A stretch of DNA of 33,049 nucleotides from Pseudomonadota bacterium (lineage in GTDB: Bacteria; Pseudomonadota; Alphaproteobacteria; SMXQ01): NCBI GenBank assembly GCA_022566265.1, contig JADFJG010000028.1, positions 1-33,049 of the forward strand. The letters are read 5' to 3'. A program made the position numbers and the translations under genes. Below are positions 8,532 through 17,048 of this stretch, in pieces (positions within the stretch are counted from its first letter, which is position 1; every line of letters starts with the position of its first letter). Under the pieces are notes generated by a model. That model had not been told where the DNA came from and searched no databases. It saw only the letters and a list, made by a program, of their open reading frames with translations.

Positions 8532-9061
8532 GGGCCTGTGGACAATAAAGGGGATTCCCAAATGCGCCGGATTGTGATTCAAGACTGTTTTTTGCCAGGA
8601 GGCAGTCTTGATACGCACGGTTTTGTCGGACGCGCAGTGGGATCGGATCAAGGATTCGGTGCCGGGCAAGGACACCGACCGTGGCGTGACGGGCCGGGAC
8701 AACCGGCTGCGTATCCGCTTGACCCCCGGCCAGCGACACGAGATGACGCAGGCCGAAGCGCTTCTCCAAGGGCTGCCCGTCGCCATCCTGATCGCCGACA
8801 CCGCGTTCGACGCCGATGCCTTCAGGGCGCGCTTGGCCGCGCGTGGCGCGACCGCCGTGATCCCGTCGAACCGCTCCCGCGCCCAAGCCGTCGCCCACGA
8901 TCCCGAACTCTACAAGGAACGCCATCTTGTCGAATGCTTCATCAATAAGATCAAACACTTCCGAAGATCGCCACGCGTTACGACAAAACCGTCCAGGCCT
9001 TCATGTCGATGATCCGCATCGCCTGTATGATGGTCTGGCTCAGATAATTGTCCACAGGCCC
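8532..9061. mobile_element. Internally deleted IS5-type insertion sequence
   Basis: Perfect 15-bp inverted ends, GGGCCTGTGGACAAT at 8532-8546 and its complement at 9047-9061, bound a 530-bp element. CTAG stands at both borders (8529-8532 and 9061-9064). It fits either a 4-bp YTAR-type duplication that includes the outermost base of each end, or a 2-bp TA duplication outside it. Inside is a defective transposase gene. The ends look intact, so the copy could still be moved by a full-length relative elsewhere in the genome. It sits between putA and the PhyH gene and interrupts no recognisable gene. Confidence 0.9.
8608..9047 (+). pseudogene. IS5-family transposase, deleted and frameshifted
   Basis: The N-terminus (MIRTVLSDAQWDRIK, then TGRDNRL) is typical of IS5-family DDE transposases. 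It jumps directly to the C-terminal part (RLTPGQRHEMTQAEAL), so roughly the middle 100-odd residues are gone, including the segment that carries the first catalytic Asp. The second Asp (ADTAFDADAF) and the Glu (ECFINKIKHFRR) remain. One base is missing near 8965. The restored frame continues to the TAA at 9045-9047 inside the right inverted end, while the actual frame stops at 9012. The start is TTG at 8608 with AGGAGG five bases upstream. It is non-functional as a transposase. Confidence 0.9.
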
Positions 9062-9196
9062 TAGCCCGAGGACCGCCCGACCAGCCCTGTATCGGCGGTC
9101 GAGGGTGCCTGAATTCCGGCTCGCGTCCACTGGGCGGACGGACGTTACCGATGGCGTGCGGGAGCGCGAGGATAATCTGAGATCGGATGGGTGAAG

Positions 9197-9361
9197 GTGA
9201 GTACGTTCGAGTGGCTTACCGGCGTTTCACTGCTTTGGACCGTCGTCGCCCTCTGGGTATGGCGTCACCGCGGGATCACGACGAATGACGCCGAGGCGCT
9301 CATCGGCAGTTACATCATAGCGGGTGGACTGGGTGTACTGGCGCTGACGCTCATCGACTGA
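9197..9361 (+). CDS. Possible small two-helix membrane protein
   Basis: A 54-residue frame from a GTG start. Two hydrophobic stretches, WLTGVSLLWTVVALWVW (residues 5-21) and IGSYIIAGGLGVLALTLI (about 36-53), are separated by a short charged segment (RHRGITTNDAEA). The pattern suits a small inner-membrane protein. GGATGG lies about 6 bases before the start. I do not recognise a family. It stands alone between the IS remnant and the PhyH gene, so a chance frame cannot be excluded. The rest of 9062-9488 shows nothing else. Confidence 0.4.
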   Translation: MSTFEWLTGVSLLWTVVALWVWRHRGITTNDAEALIGSYIIAGGLGVLALTLID

Positions 9362-9488
9362 TCATCAAGACCGGGACACGGCACCGAGGCGGGCTTGCCT
9401 TTGGGCCGGCTTGCCGTTATTTCTACGCCGGCCCGTTCGAGCGGCGCGGTCCAGGCGCCGCCATCGGCCCGCTTATCCGGGAGACGCC

Positions 9489-10274
9489 ATGACCAGCGCC
9501 GCGCCTATCCACGAGCCCGCCTTTTTCACCGGCGACCAACTCGAGAGTTTCCACCGCGACGGCTTCGTCATCGTCCGCGGCCTGTTGGCGCCGGACGAGA
9601 TCGAACGCGTCGCCGGCTGGGTCGACGAGCTGGCGGCGTTTCCGGAAATTCCCGGCCGGTCCATGTTCTATTACGAAGCCAGCGTCCTCGATGCCGATGA
9701 GAGGGTGCTGTCGCGGATCGAGTATTTCGCCGATTTCCATGAACGGCTGGGTTCGTTGATGCTTGGGCCGGAACTGCTGGGGCGGAGCGCCGAGCTGTTC
9801 GGCGCCGACGCCATCCTGTTCAAGGAAAAGGTCAATTTCAAACTTCCCGGCGGCCAGGGATTCGATCCGCACCAGGACGCCCAGGCGGGCTGGCGGGACT
9901 ATGGCGATCTGCACATGACCGCCATGATCACCGTAGATCGGGCGAGCGAGGAGAACGGCTGTCTGGAGATCGCCGCCGGCCACCACAAGCGCGGCCTGAT
10001 CGGCGAGCCATGGAAGCCGATGACGGATGCGCAGCTTGACGGCATCGACTTCGTGAAACTGCCGACCGAGCCGGGAGACGCGGTGTTCTTCGATTCCTTC
10101 GTGCCGCACCGCTCGGCGCCGAACCGTTCGGGCCAGCGCCGGCGTATCCTCTACGTCACCTACGCCAAGGCCGCCGATGGCGACCGCCGCGAACGGTATT
10201 TCGCCGACAAGCGGCGCAACTATCCCCCCGATATCGAACGCCAGCCGGGCAAGAGTTACGAGTACAAGGTTTAG
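9489..10274 (+). CDS. Phytanoyl-CoA dioxygenase (PhyH)-family Fe(II)/2-oxoglutarate oxygenase
   Basis: A 261-residue protein of the PhyH family, which uses Fe(II), O2 and 2-oxoglutarate to hydroxylate a substrate. The iron ligands are His128 and Asp130 (DPHQDAQ) with distal His207 (FVPHRSAPN). Arg218 or a neighbour in RRRILYVTY would bind 2-oxoglutarate. FHRDGFVIVRGLL near the N-terminus is the usual family opening. The start is the ATG at 9489 with GGGAGA 5 bases upstream; the frame is open further upstream without a good start. The substrate is unknown: bacterial members act on lipids, ectoine, phosphonates and secondary metabolites, and the neighbours do not help. Confidence 0.88.
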   Translation: MTSAAPIHEPAFFTGDQLESFHRDGFVIVRGLLAPDEIERVAGWVDELAAFPEIPGRSMFYYEASVLDADERVLSRIEYFADFHERLGSLMLGPELLGRSAELFGADAILFKEKVNFKLPGGQGFDPHQDAQAGWRDYGDLHMTAMITVDRASEENGCLEIAAGHHKRGLIGEPWKPMTDAQLDGIDFVKLPTEPGDAVFFDSFVPHRSAPNRSGQRRRILYVTYAKAADGDRRERYFADKRRNYPPDIERQPGKSYEYKV

Positions 10275-10278
10275 CCCG

Positions 10279-10295
10279 GGCCTCGCGGCCGTTTT
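10279..10295 (+). terminator. Short hairpin with T-run after the PhyH gene
   Basis: GGCC-TCGC-GGCC followed by GTTTT lies 4 bp after the PhyH stop. The stem is short, so it is a weak candidate. It fills the 28-bp gap to the converging glnE stop. Confidence 0.35.
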
Positions 10296-10302
10296 CCCTG
10301 AC

Positions 10303-13299
10303 CTACCCCGCCGTCCGCCTCTCGCCGCCGGCGACGCTTTTCGCCGGTTCCTCGATGCGCTCGATGAAAAGCGCGCGCACCCTTTCCGCCGTCGCCGTCA
10401 TCTCGTCCTTGAGCGCCGCGAAGCTCAAGGCGCCCGCCGCCCTGGCGAGGGTCGTCTTCAGGCCCGCCGGCGCTTCCGCCTCGTCGAAGGCGCCGGCGAC
10501 GGTGAGGCGCAGCACGCCCTGGACGTTGCGCCATAGCCGGTTCGCGCCGATCAGGAAGCGGGCGATGTCGGCTTCGAGGAACCCCGCGGCGCCGAGCCGC
10601 TCCAAGGCGTCAACGGTGGAGGTGGAGAGCACGCCCGGATCCTCGTGGGCATGGCGCAGCTGCAGATATTGGGCGATGAACTCGACGTCGATCAGGCCGC
10701 CCCTGAGATATTTGACGTCCCAAACCGGACCGGGAGGATGGCCCCGTTCCAGCCGCTGGCGCATATCGGCGACGTCGGCGACGAGCTTGGCCTGGTCGCG
10801 GCGCGCCGTCAGGATTTCGCCGATGGTGGCCTCGAGGCGCGCGGTCAACCCTTCGCCGCCCGCCACGACGCGCGCCCGGGTCAGCGCCATGTGCTCCCAC
10901 GTCCAGGCGGCCTCGCGCTGATAGTTGCCGAAGCCCTCGAAGCTCGAGGCGATGGGACCGGCGTTGCCCGCCGGGCGCAGGCGCATGTCGATCTCGTATA
11001 GCTTGCCCTCGCTGGTCAGGGCCGAAAGGGCGCTGATCAGGCGCTGGGACAGGCGGGCGAAATACTGGCTTACCGCCAGCTGCCTTTGGCCGTCGGAGTG
11101 ATCGAGCCCCTGCGGGTTGTCGTAAACGAACAGGAGATCGAGGTCCGAGTTCTCGGTCAACTCCCGCCCGCCCAATTTGCCGAGCCCGACCACGGCCATG
11201 GCGCCGTCGCCGAGGCGGCCGTGATGGCCGGCGAATTCTTCCCGGACGATGGCGAAAAGCCTGGCCAGCACCGTATCGGCGATATCGGCGAGCGCCCGGC
11301 CGGCGCCGTCGGCATCGAGATTGTTTCGCATGATCTGCACGCCGACCTGGAACTTGCGGTCGTTGGTCCAGCGCCGGGAAATCTCCAGCACGTCCTCGTA
11401 GTTCCGGGCCTGTTCGAGCGCCCCGGCGAGATCGTCCGAGAGGACCTCGCCACCCGGCGGGACCTCGAAGAACCCGGCGCTGAGCACGCCATCGAGAAGC
11501 GAGGGGTTGGCGGTCAGATAAGCCGCGAGGCGGGGCGCGCCGCCGGTGATCTCGGCCAGCAGGTCGAGCAATCCCGGGTTGGCCTTCAACAGCGACAACA
11601 GCTGCACCCCCGCCGACTGGCCCTTGAGGAAAGCGTCGAAGTTCATGAACGCCGCATCGGGGTTGGCGGTCTTGCCCAAGGCGGCGAGCAGCGCCGGCAT
11701 CAGTTCGGTCAGCAGTTCGCGCGCCCGCGCGCTTCGCGTCGCCCGGTAGCGGCCGTGGTGCCAGCCGCGGATCGCGGCGGAGACGGCGGAGCCGTCGGTG
11801 AAGCCCATTTTGGCCAGGGTGTCCAGCGTCTCGGGGTCGTCCTCGGTGCCGGTGAACACCAGGTTGCCGGGACCGCCAAGCGAGGGGGCCTCCTCGAACA
11901 GGGCGCCGTAATGTTTCTCGACGCGGCCGGTGTTCTCCACCAGCGCGTCGGTGAAAGCGTCGGCGTCGGCATAGCCGAGGAAGATGGCCAAGGCCTCGAA
12001 CTGGCGCGCTTGCTCTGGCAGGGTGTGGGTCTGGCGATCCTCGGTCATCTGCAGGCGGTGCTCGACGGTGCGCAGGAAACGATAGGATGCCGTCAGCTCC
12101 GCCGCCTCCTCCGGCGCGATCCGCCCGGCGTCACGGAGCGCTTCGAGCACTTCCGTGGTCCGATTCCCGCGTAGCGACGGCTCGCGTCCGCCCCAGATCA
12201 GTTGCTGGGTCTGGGCGAAGAACTCGATCTCGCGGATGCCGCCGCGCCCGAGCTTGACGTTGTAGCCCGGCGCGTCGAGGCGTTGACCGCCCCGGTGGGC
12301 GTTGATCTGGCGTTTGATCGAATGGATGTCCTGGATGGCGGCGAAATCGAGGGATTTGCGCCACAGGAACGGCCGCAGGCGCCCCAGGAACTCCTCGCCC
12401 GCCGGCAGGTCGCCGGCCACCGGGCGCGCCTTTATCATCGCCGCGCGTTCCCAGTTCTGACCCATGCTCTCGTAATAGGTCTCGGCCGCCAGCGTCGAGA
12501 TGGCGAGCGGCGTGGCGCCGGGATCGGGCCTGAGGCGTAGATCGGTCCGGAACACATAGCCCTCGCCGGTGCGCTCCTCCATCATGCGCACCAGCTCCCT
12601 GGTGAGCCTGACGAAGCACTGTTGCGGGCTCTGGCTTCCGGTATAGGGGGCTTTATCGTGGTCATAGAGCACGATGAGATCGACGTCGCTCGAATAGTTG
12701 AGTTCGCCGGCGCCGAGTTTGCCGAGGCCAAGCACGATGAAGCCGGAACCCCGTTCGGGATCGTCGGGGTGAGAGAGCCTGATCTCTCCCGACGCCGCGC
12801 TTTGGCGAAGCAGATGGGCGGTGACGATGGAGAGGGCCTGTCCGGCGAAGGCGCTCAAGGCTTCGGTGACCTGCTCGAGCGACCAGACGCCGGTGATGTC
12901 GGCAAGCGCGATCAGGAGCGCCGCGCGGGACTTGGCGGCGCGAAGGGCGGCCATGATACGCATCGTTTCCCCGCCGCCCTGGTCCACCGGAGAGGTTTCA
13001 TCCGCGAGCCCCCGGCCGAGCGCCCGGAAGGTGGCGTCCGGCCCGTCGCCGAGCAGCCGGCGGAAGAAACCCGGGTCGCGGAGGATGGCCTGGGTGAGGT
13101 ACGGGCTGTTGCCGAAAACGGCTTCCAGCAGGGCCCGGCCGCCGGCATCATCGGCCAACCCTTCGGCGAACTCGGCCAGGCCCGGCTCATCGGCGCCGGC
13201 CGCGGCGTCCCGCCAACGCTCGACGCCAAGAGCGGCGCGCTCACCGTCGGCCGCTTTCGGCAGACTGGTGGGATCGGCTAAAAAATGCGACTGTTCCAT
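10303..13299 (-). CDS. glnE: Glutamine synthetase adenylyltransferase / adenylyl-removing enzyme
   Basis: GlnE attaches and removes AMP on glutamine synthetase in response to PII and glutamine, setting nitrogen assimilation. The 998-residue chain has the expected duplicated nucleotidyltransferase halves. The N-terminal, AMP-removing domain has GLGKLGAGELNYSSDVDL with Asp205 and Asp207. The C-terminal, adenylylating domain has GLGKLGGRELTENSDLDL with Asp719 and Asp721. KLGRGGIREIEFF and KYLRGGLIDVEFI follow the two domains as usual. I start at ATG 13299; an in-frame GTG at 13326 would add nine unlikely residues. It is divergent from the AsmA-like gene with 54 bp between starts. Confidence 0.96.
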   Translation of the reverse strand: MEQSHFLADPTSLPKAADGERAALGVERWRDAAAGADEPGLAEFAEGLADDAGGRALLEAVFGNSPYLTQAILRDPGFFRRLLGDGPDATFRALGRGLADETSPVDQGGGETMRIMAALRAAKSRAALLIALADITGVWSLEQVTEALSAFAGQALSIVTAHLLRQSAASGEIRLSHPDDPERGSGFIVLGLGKLGAGELNYSSDVDLIVLYDHDKAPYTGSQSPQQCFVRLTRELVRMMEERTGEGYVFRTDLRLRPDPGATPLAISTLAAETYYESMGQNWERAAMIKARPVAGDLPAGEEFLGRLRPFLWRKSLDFAAIQDIHSIKRQINAHRGGQRLDAPGYNVKLGRGGIREIEFFAQTQQLIWGGREPSLRGNRTTEVLEALRDAGRIAPEEAAELTASYRFLRTVEHRLQMTEDRQTHTLPEQARQFEALAIFLGYADADAFTDALVENTGRVEKHYGALFEEAPSLGGPGNLVFTGTEDDPETLDTLAKMGFTDGSAVSAAIRGWHHGRYRATRSARARELLTELMPALLAALGKTANPDAAFMNFDAFLKGQSAGVQLLSLLKANPGLLDLLAEITGGAPRLAAYLTANPSLLDGVLSAGFFEVPPGGEVLSDDLAGALEQARNYEDVLEISRRWTNDRKFQVGVQIMRNNLDADGAGRALADIADTVLARLFAIVREEFAGHHGRLGDGAMAVVGLGKLGGRELTENSDLDLLFVYDNPQGLDHSDGQRQLAVSQYFARLSQRLISALSALTSEGKLYEIDMRLRPAGNAGPIASSFEGFGNYQREAAWTWEHMALTRARVVAGGEGLTARLEATIGEILTARRDQAKLVADVADMRQRLERGHPPGPVWDVKYLRGGLIDVEFIAQYLQLRHAHEDPGVLSTSTVDALERLGAAGFLEADIARFLIGANRLWRNVQGVLRLTVAGAFDEAEAPAGLKTTLARAAGALSFAALKDEMTATAERVRALFIERIEEPAKSVAGGERRTAG

Positions 13300-13353
13300 T
13301 TCCTGGCGCCGGGATTCGCCGCACACTGGGCGAAGTCGGGGCAGGGGTCAAGC

Positions 13354-16300
13354 GTGGGAAAGGACGCGAGGGAAGTGATCCGCCGAACGTCGATATTGCT
13401 GCTCGAATTCCTCGCGCTGGTGGTCGCCGGGATCACCGTTATCGCCGTGCTGGTGGGGCTGCGCCTCGCCAGTGGGCCGCTGCAACTCGACTTCCTGACG
13501 CCCCATATCGAGCAGGCCTTGAGCGCATCGGACGGGTCCTACAAGATCCGGCTCGATCGAACCGTGCTGATCTGGGGGGGATGGGAGCGAACCCTCGACC
13601 TTCGGGCCCGCGGGGTGCGCATGATAGGCGCCGACGGCGCCGAGCGCGCTTCCGTGCCCGAGTTGTCCCTGCGGCTCTCTCTGCGGGCCATGATGAGAGG
13701 CTTGTTGGCGCCGGCGAGCCTGGAACTCATCGGTCCCAAGTTCGCGATCACGCGGACCGAGAAGGGCGATTTCAGGCTCGGCGCCGGCGGCGACGCGGGC
13801 GATGGCGGAGGCGGCGAGGACAGCACCGCCGATATGCTGGGGCAATTGGTCGCCGGTCTGCTGAAGCCTCCGAACCTGTCCGATGCGCTGGGCTATCTCA
13901 CCAGCGTCAGTATCCTCGGCGCCGACATTACCTTCGAGGATCGCCGTCACGGCCTTTCCTGGCGGGGGCTGCCGGTGGACCTCACCATGTTTCGCGACGA
14001 TATCGGGATCGGCGTGGTCGCCTCCCTCGATCTCGATATCGGCGGCACCAAGGCCCATTTCAATCTCACCGGCGAATATGACAGCGAGCAGGGAACCATA
14101 GATATCGAGGCCCGCTTCGCCGATGCCGAATGGGCCCGATTCGCCGGCAAGACGCCGGTGCTCCGCCCGTTGTCCGCCCTTCACGCGCCGGTCAGCGGAA
14201 CCGTGGGTCTGACCATCGGTCTCGACGGGCGTATCCAGGACCTGCGGTTCGATATTACCGCCAAAAAGGGCACGGTTTCCCTGCCAGGGCTCTATGCCAA
14301 ACCTCTCGGGTTCAGGAAAATCAGGACCATTGGCCGGATCGAGGGCAATTTTTCGAAGCTTACCATGGAGAAGCTGGAGGTCGATTTCGGCGGGCCGATA
14401 TTGTCGATAACCGGTGGCGTCAGGCGTAAAGACGGCGCCTTCGCGGTGACGGCGGATGCGAAGCTGAACAATCTCCCGATCGGCGATCTGGTTCGGTATT
14501 GGCCGGTATCCCTGGCTCCCTATGGGCGCGACTGGGTCGAGGCGAATATCGACGAAGGCCTGATCGACGAATTCCGGCTGTCGATCGAGGCGCGGGGCGC
14601 CGGCGCCGATATCGCCGCCTATGAGATCGGCAAGCTCGCCGGTACCTTCCAATTTTCCGGCATGTCCGTTACCTATTTCCGGCCCTTGCCGCCGGTAACG
14701 AACCTCGGGGGCACCGCCCGGTTCACCGGTGAGCGGCTCGACTTCACCATCGCCAAGGGAGAGCACGAGGGCCTGAGTGTCGATGAAGGCACCGTTCATA
14801 TCACCGGTCTTGATCTGGAGGATCAGCATCTCGAGGTCGAAGCGGTGTTCCGGGGGCCTCTCGGGAACGCACTCAAGATCCTCGATCACCCGCGCCTCGA
14901 TTATATAAGCGGGCTCGGGATTTCGCCCGGCATGGTCGACGGAAAATCGGCGATACGGTTGGTGGCGCAATTCCCGCTGTTCAGGGACCTCAGGTTCGAT
15001 CAGGTCGGAATCGCCGCGGCGGCCAACTTGCGCGAGGTCCGGCTGCCGCGCGCGTTCGGCGGGCTCGATTTGTCGGATGGGACGCTGACCCTGCAACTCG
15101 ACAAACTTGTGATGAAGGTGAAGGGCGACGTTCGGCTCGCCGGCGTGCCGGCGAAATTGGCGTGGACCGAGAACTTCGACCAGGGCGCGGGGTTTCGCCG
15201 CCGCTATGAGGTGCAAATGACGGCCGACGACCAGGTACGGGCCCGTACCGGCCTCGATCTTGGCGCCCGCCTTCGGGGGCCGGTGGCCGCCGATCTGATA
15301 TTCACCGAGATCGACGACAAGATTAGCGACCTTTCGCTGGCGCTGGATTTGAGCCGCGCCGCCATCTCCCTTCCGGAAATCGGCTGGTCCAAGGCCCCCG
15401 GCGAGGATGGCCTCGCGCGCCTATCGGTATCTTTCACCCAAGGCGGCGCGGTCACGGTCAGGGACTTCACGATCACGGCGGGCGATCTCAAGGCCACCGG
15501 CAACGCGGTCCTTGCCGCCGGCGGCATAGGGATCAAGCGCCTCCACTTCACCCGCCTGGCATTCGCCAATAACGATATCAGCGCCACTCTCACCGCCGCT
15601 CCCGGCGGTGGCTACGAGATTAATATCAAAGGCCTGGTGCTCGACGCGGAGCCCTACATCGGTCTCGACAAGGGCGACGGTTTGCCTCCCCTCAAGCTCG
15701 TCTTCGATCTCAAGCGCCTGAGGCTCGGCGCCGGCCGCCACCTGTCCGACGTAAGCGGCACCCTGATCCATGACGGTGAAATATCCCGCTCCCTGTTCTT
15801 GCGGGCGGGCCTGGGGAAGGGCAAGCGGTTCCGGGTGCGTCTGCGGCCGGAAGGCAAGGGGCGCGAGCTTCTGATCCAATCGGACGACGCCGGGAGCACG
15901 TTTCGCGCCTTCGACATTACGAACAACGTCATGGGCGGGCGACTCCAGGTCAAGGCAACCTACGATGACAGCCTGCCCGATCGGCCGCTCAAGGGCCGGG
16001 TCCTGATCAATGGATACCGCTTGACCAAGGCGCCGGTTCTGGCCGAGCTGCTGGCGGTCGCGTCGGTGACCGGGATACCCGACCTGTTGTCCGGACCGGG
16101 CATCGGATTCAGTCGATTCGTGGCGCCCTTTACCCTCACCGGCGACATCGTGGAATTCAAGGATGCCAGGACCTACGGGTCGGCGCTGGGCTTTACCGCC
16201 GAGGGAAAGATAAATCTGAAACGCCAAGAGTTGGATATGAGAGGCACTATCGTTCCCGCCTACTCGGTCAACAGCATCATCGGCAACATCCCCATTCTCG

Positions 16301-16506
16301 GCACCATTTTGACCGGCGCCAAGGGGGGCGGTGTGTTTGCCGCCACCTACAAGATGACCGGTCCGCTGGAGGATCCGAAAATCAGCATCAATCCCCTGGC
16401 GGCGCTGACGCCCGGCTTCCTGCGCAACCTGTTCGGGATATTCGACGGCGGCCCCCGGGACCCGGTCGACCCGGAGGACGTCATCGAAGAAATCGACAAC
16501 GATTAG
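13354..16506 (+). CDS. AsmA/YhdP-like envelope protein with DUF3971 and AsmA-type C-terminus
   Basis: A 1050-residue protein with one N-terminal membrane helix (about residues 12-36, ILLLEFLALVVAGITVIAVL) and a long beta-rich periplasmic part. This is the layout of AsmA-clan proteins, thought to bridge inner and outer membrane for phospholipid transport. The C-terminus has the family's hallmark: IVPAYSVNSIIGNIPILG, then GGVFAATYKMTGPLEDPKI and NPLAALTPGFLRNLF. The start is GTG 13354 with GGGGCAGGGG about 6 bases upstream; the frame is open from ATG 13285, which would overlap the glnE start region. The gene ends at a TAG that lies within the TTAG duplication of the foldback element. Its role in lipid transport is inferred from the clan. 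Confidence 0.85.
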   Translation: MGKDAREVIRRTSILLLEFLALVVAGITVIAVLVGLRLASGPLQLDFLTPHIEQALSASDGSYKIRLDRTVLIWGGWERTLDLRARGVRMIGADGAERASVPELSLRLSLRAMMRGLLAPASLELIGPKFAITRTEKGDFRLGAGGDAGDGGGGEDSTADMLGQLVAGLLKPPNLSDALGYLTSVSILGADITFEDRRHGLSWRGLPVDLTMFRDDIGIGVVASLDLDIGGTKAHFNLTGEYDSEQGTIDIEARFADAEWARFAGKTPVLRPLSALHAPVSGTVGLTIGLDGRIQDLRFDITAKKGTVSLPGLYAKPLGFRKIRTIGRIEGNFSKLTMEKLEVDFGGPILSITGGVRRKDGAFAVTADAKLNNLPIGDLVRYWPVSLAPYGRDWVEANIDEGLIDEFRLSIEARGAGADIAAYEIGKLAGTFQFSGMSVTYFRPLPPVTNLGGTARFTGERLDFTIAKGEHEGLSVDEGTVHITGLDLEDQHLEVEAVFRGPLGNALKILDHPRLDYISGLGISPGMVDGKSAIRLVAQFPLFRDLRFDQVGIAAAANLREVRLPRAFGGLDLSDGTLTLQLDKLVMKVKGDVRLAGVPAKLAWTENFDQGAGFRRRYEVQMTADDQVRARTGLDLGARLRGPVAADLIFTEIDDKISDLSLALDLSRAAISLPEIGWSKAPGEDGLARLSVSFTQGGAVTVRDFTITAGDLKATGNAVLAAGGIGIKRLHFTRLAFANNDISATLTAAPGGGYEINIKGLVLDAEPYIGLDKGDGLPPLKLVFDLKRLRLGAGRHLSDVSGTLIHDGEISRSLFLRAGLGKGKRFRVRLRPEGKGRELLIQSDDAGSTFRAFDITNNVMGGRLQVKATYDDSLPDRPLKGRVLINGYRLTKAPVLAELLAVASVTGIPDLLSGPGIGFSRFVAPFTLTGDIVEFKDARTYGSALGFTAEGKINLKRQELDMRGTIVPAYSVNSIIGNIPILGTILTGAKGGGVFAATYKMTGPLEDPKISINPLAALTPGFLRNLFGIFDGGPRDPVDPEDVIEEIDND

Positions 16507-16629
16507 CCCGGATGTTTCATGAAGGCGCTCCCTCAGGGTGTGTTAAGTGTTTTATTCCAAGGGCTTGATTCGTTTTGCGAAAAGGGACGCTTTGTACCCT
16601 CGTCCGCTGAACGGTTTTGCGCCGGCCCT

Positions 16630-16975
16630 GTTTGTCCAAATCGGCGCACGAAACCTCAAGCCATAGTTAGTACTTACTTTCATAGGAGGGTGATACATAT
16701 GATCGCTTTTCGCGGTCTCCGGGTAGGAAGCGTCGCGCCGACGATGTCTGGACATCGTCAAGCGGCGCCGACGCCCTCCGGAGGCCGCGAAAAGCGACCC
16801 TTCGGGCGGCCTTGCAGGCCCTTCGGACGTCGTCGCGCGGCCCTTGTGATGCGTTAGCATCACGGCGGACCACGCTCCTAGCCGAAGAACCTGCAAGGCC
16901 GTCAGATGTGTCACCCTCCTATGAAAGTAAGTACTGGGCTATGACTTTCGGCTTCGCACACCGCCTTGGACAAAC
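16630..16975. repeat. Long inner inverted repeat with two stem-loop arms
   Basis: Inside the foldback element, 16669-16698 and 16906-16935 are inverted copies with 29 of 30 bases matching, and the similarity continues outward to about 16630 and 16975. The enclosed DNA folds into two arms. Arm A is 16704-16722 with 16778-16796 (one T-G wobble), capped by GACGATGTC/GACATCGTC. Arm B is 16807-16826 with 16882-16901 (two mismatches), capped by GTGATGC-GTTA-GCATCAC at 16846-16863. A transcript would be a multi-branched structure on a long closing stem. Confidence 0.85.
16699..16857 (+). CDS. Possible 52-residue basic protein inside the foldback element
   Basis: An ATG at 16699 follows a very strong ribosome site, AGGAGGG at 16684-16690, at 8 bases. 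The frame runs 52 codons to a TAG at 16855 and encodes an Arg/Gly/Pro-rich peptide with PFGRPCRPFGRRR near the end. The ribosome site lies in the left arm of the long inner stem, so folding would hide it. I recognise no family. The coding stretch coincides with arm A and part of arm B, so its composition may simply follow the structure. Translation is unproven. Confidence 0.35.
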   Translation: MIAFRGLRVGSVAPTMSGHRQAAPTPSGGREKRPFGRPCRPFGRRRAALVMR

Positions 16976-17048
16976 ATTGCTCGCCGCAAATTCCGTTCCC
17001 TTCATGAAATATCCGGGTTAGCCGACTCGCTTGGGTATCCGCGGGCCC

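Larger units (their letters stand above)
16507..17017. mobile_element. 511-bp foldback (MITE-like) element with TTAG target duplication
   Basis: The ends are 19-bp inverted repeats, CCCGGATGTTTCATGAAGG at 16507-16525 and its complement at 16999-17017, with one mismatch. They are flanked by TTAG on both sides (16503-16506 and 17018-17021). That is the mark of transposition with a 4-bp duplication; the original junction would read GATTAGCCGACT. The left TTAG contains the TAG stop of the AsmA-like gene, so insertion kept the gene whole. There is no transposase inside, so it would need one in trans. The family is unknown to me; the ends differ from those of the IS at 8532. It fills the whole gap between the converging AsmA and tyrS genes. 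Confidence 0.8.

Noticed and set aside
13348-15216. A 622-codon open frame antisense to the AsmA-like gene
   Set aside because: Shadow of the AsmA-like coding frame with no recognisable domain.
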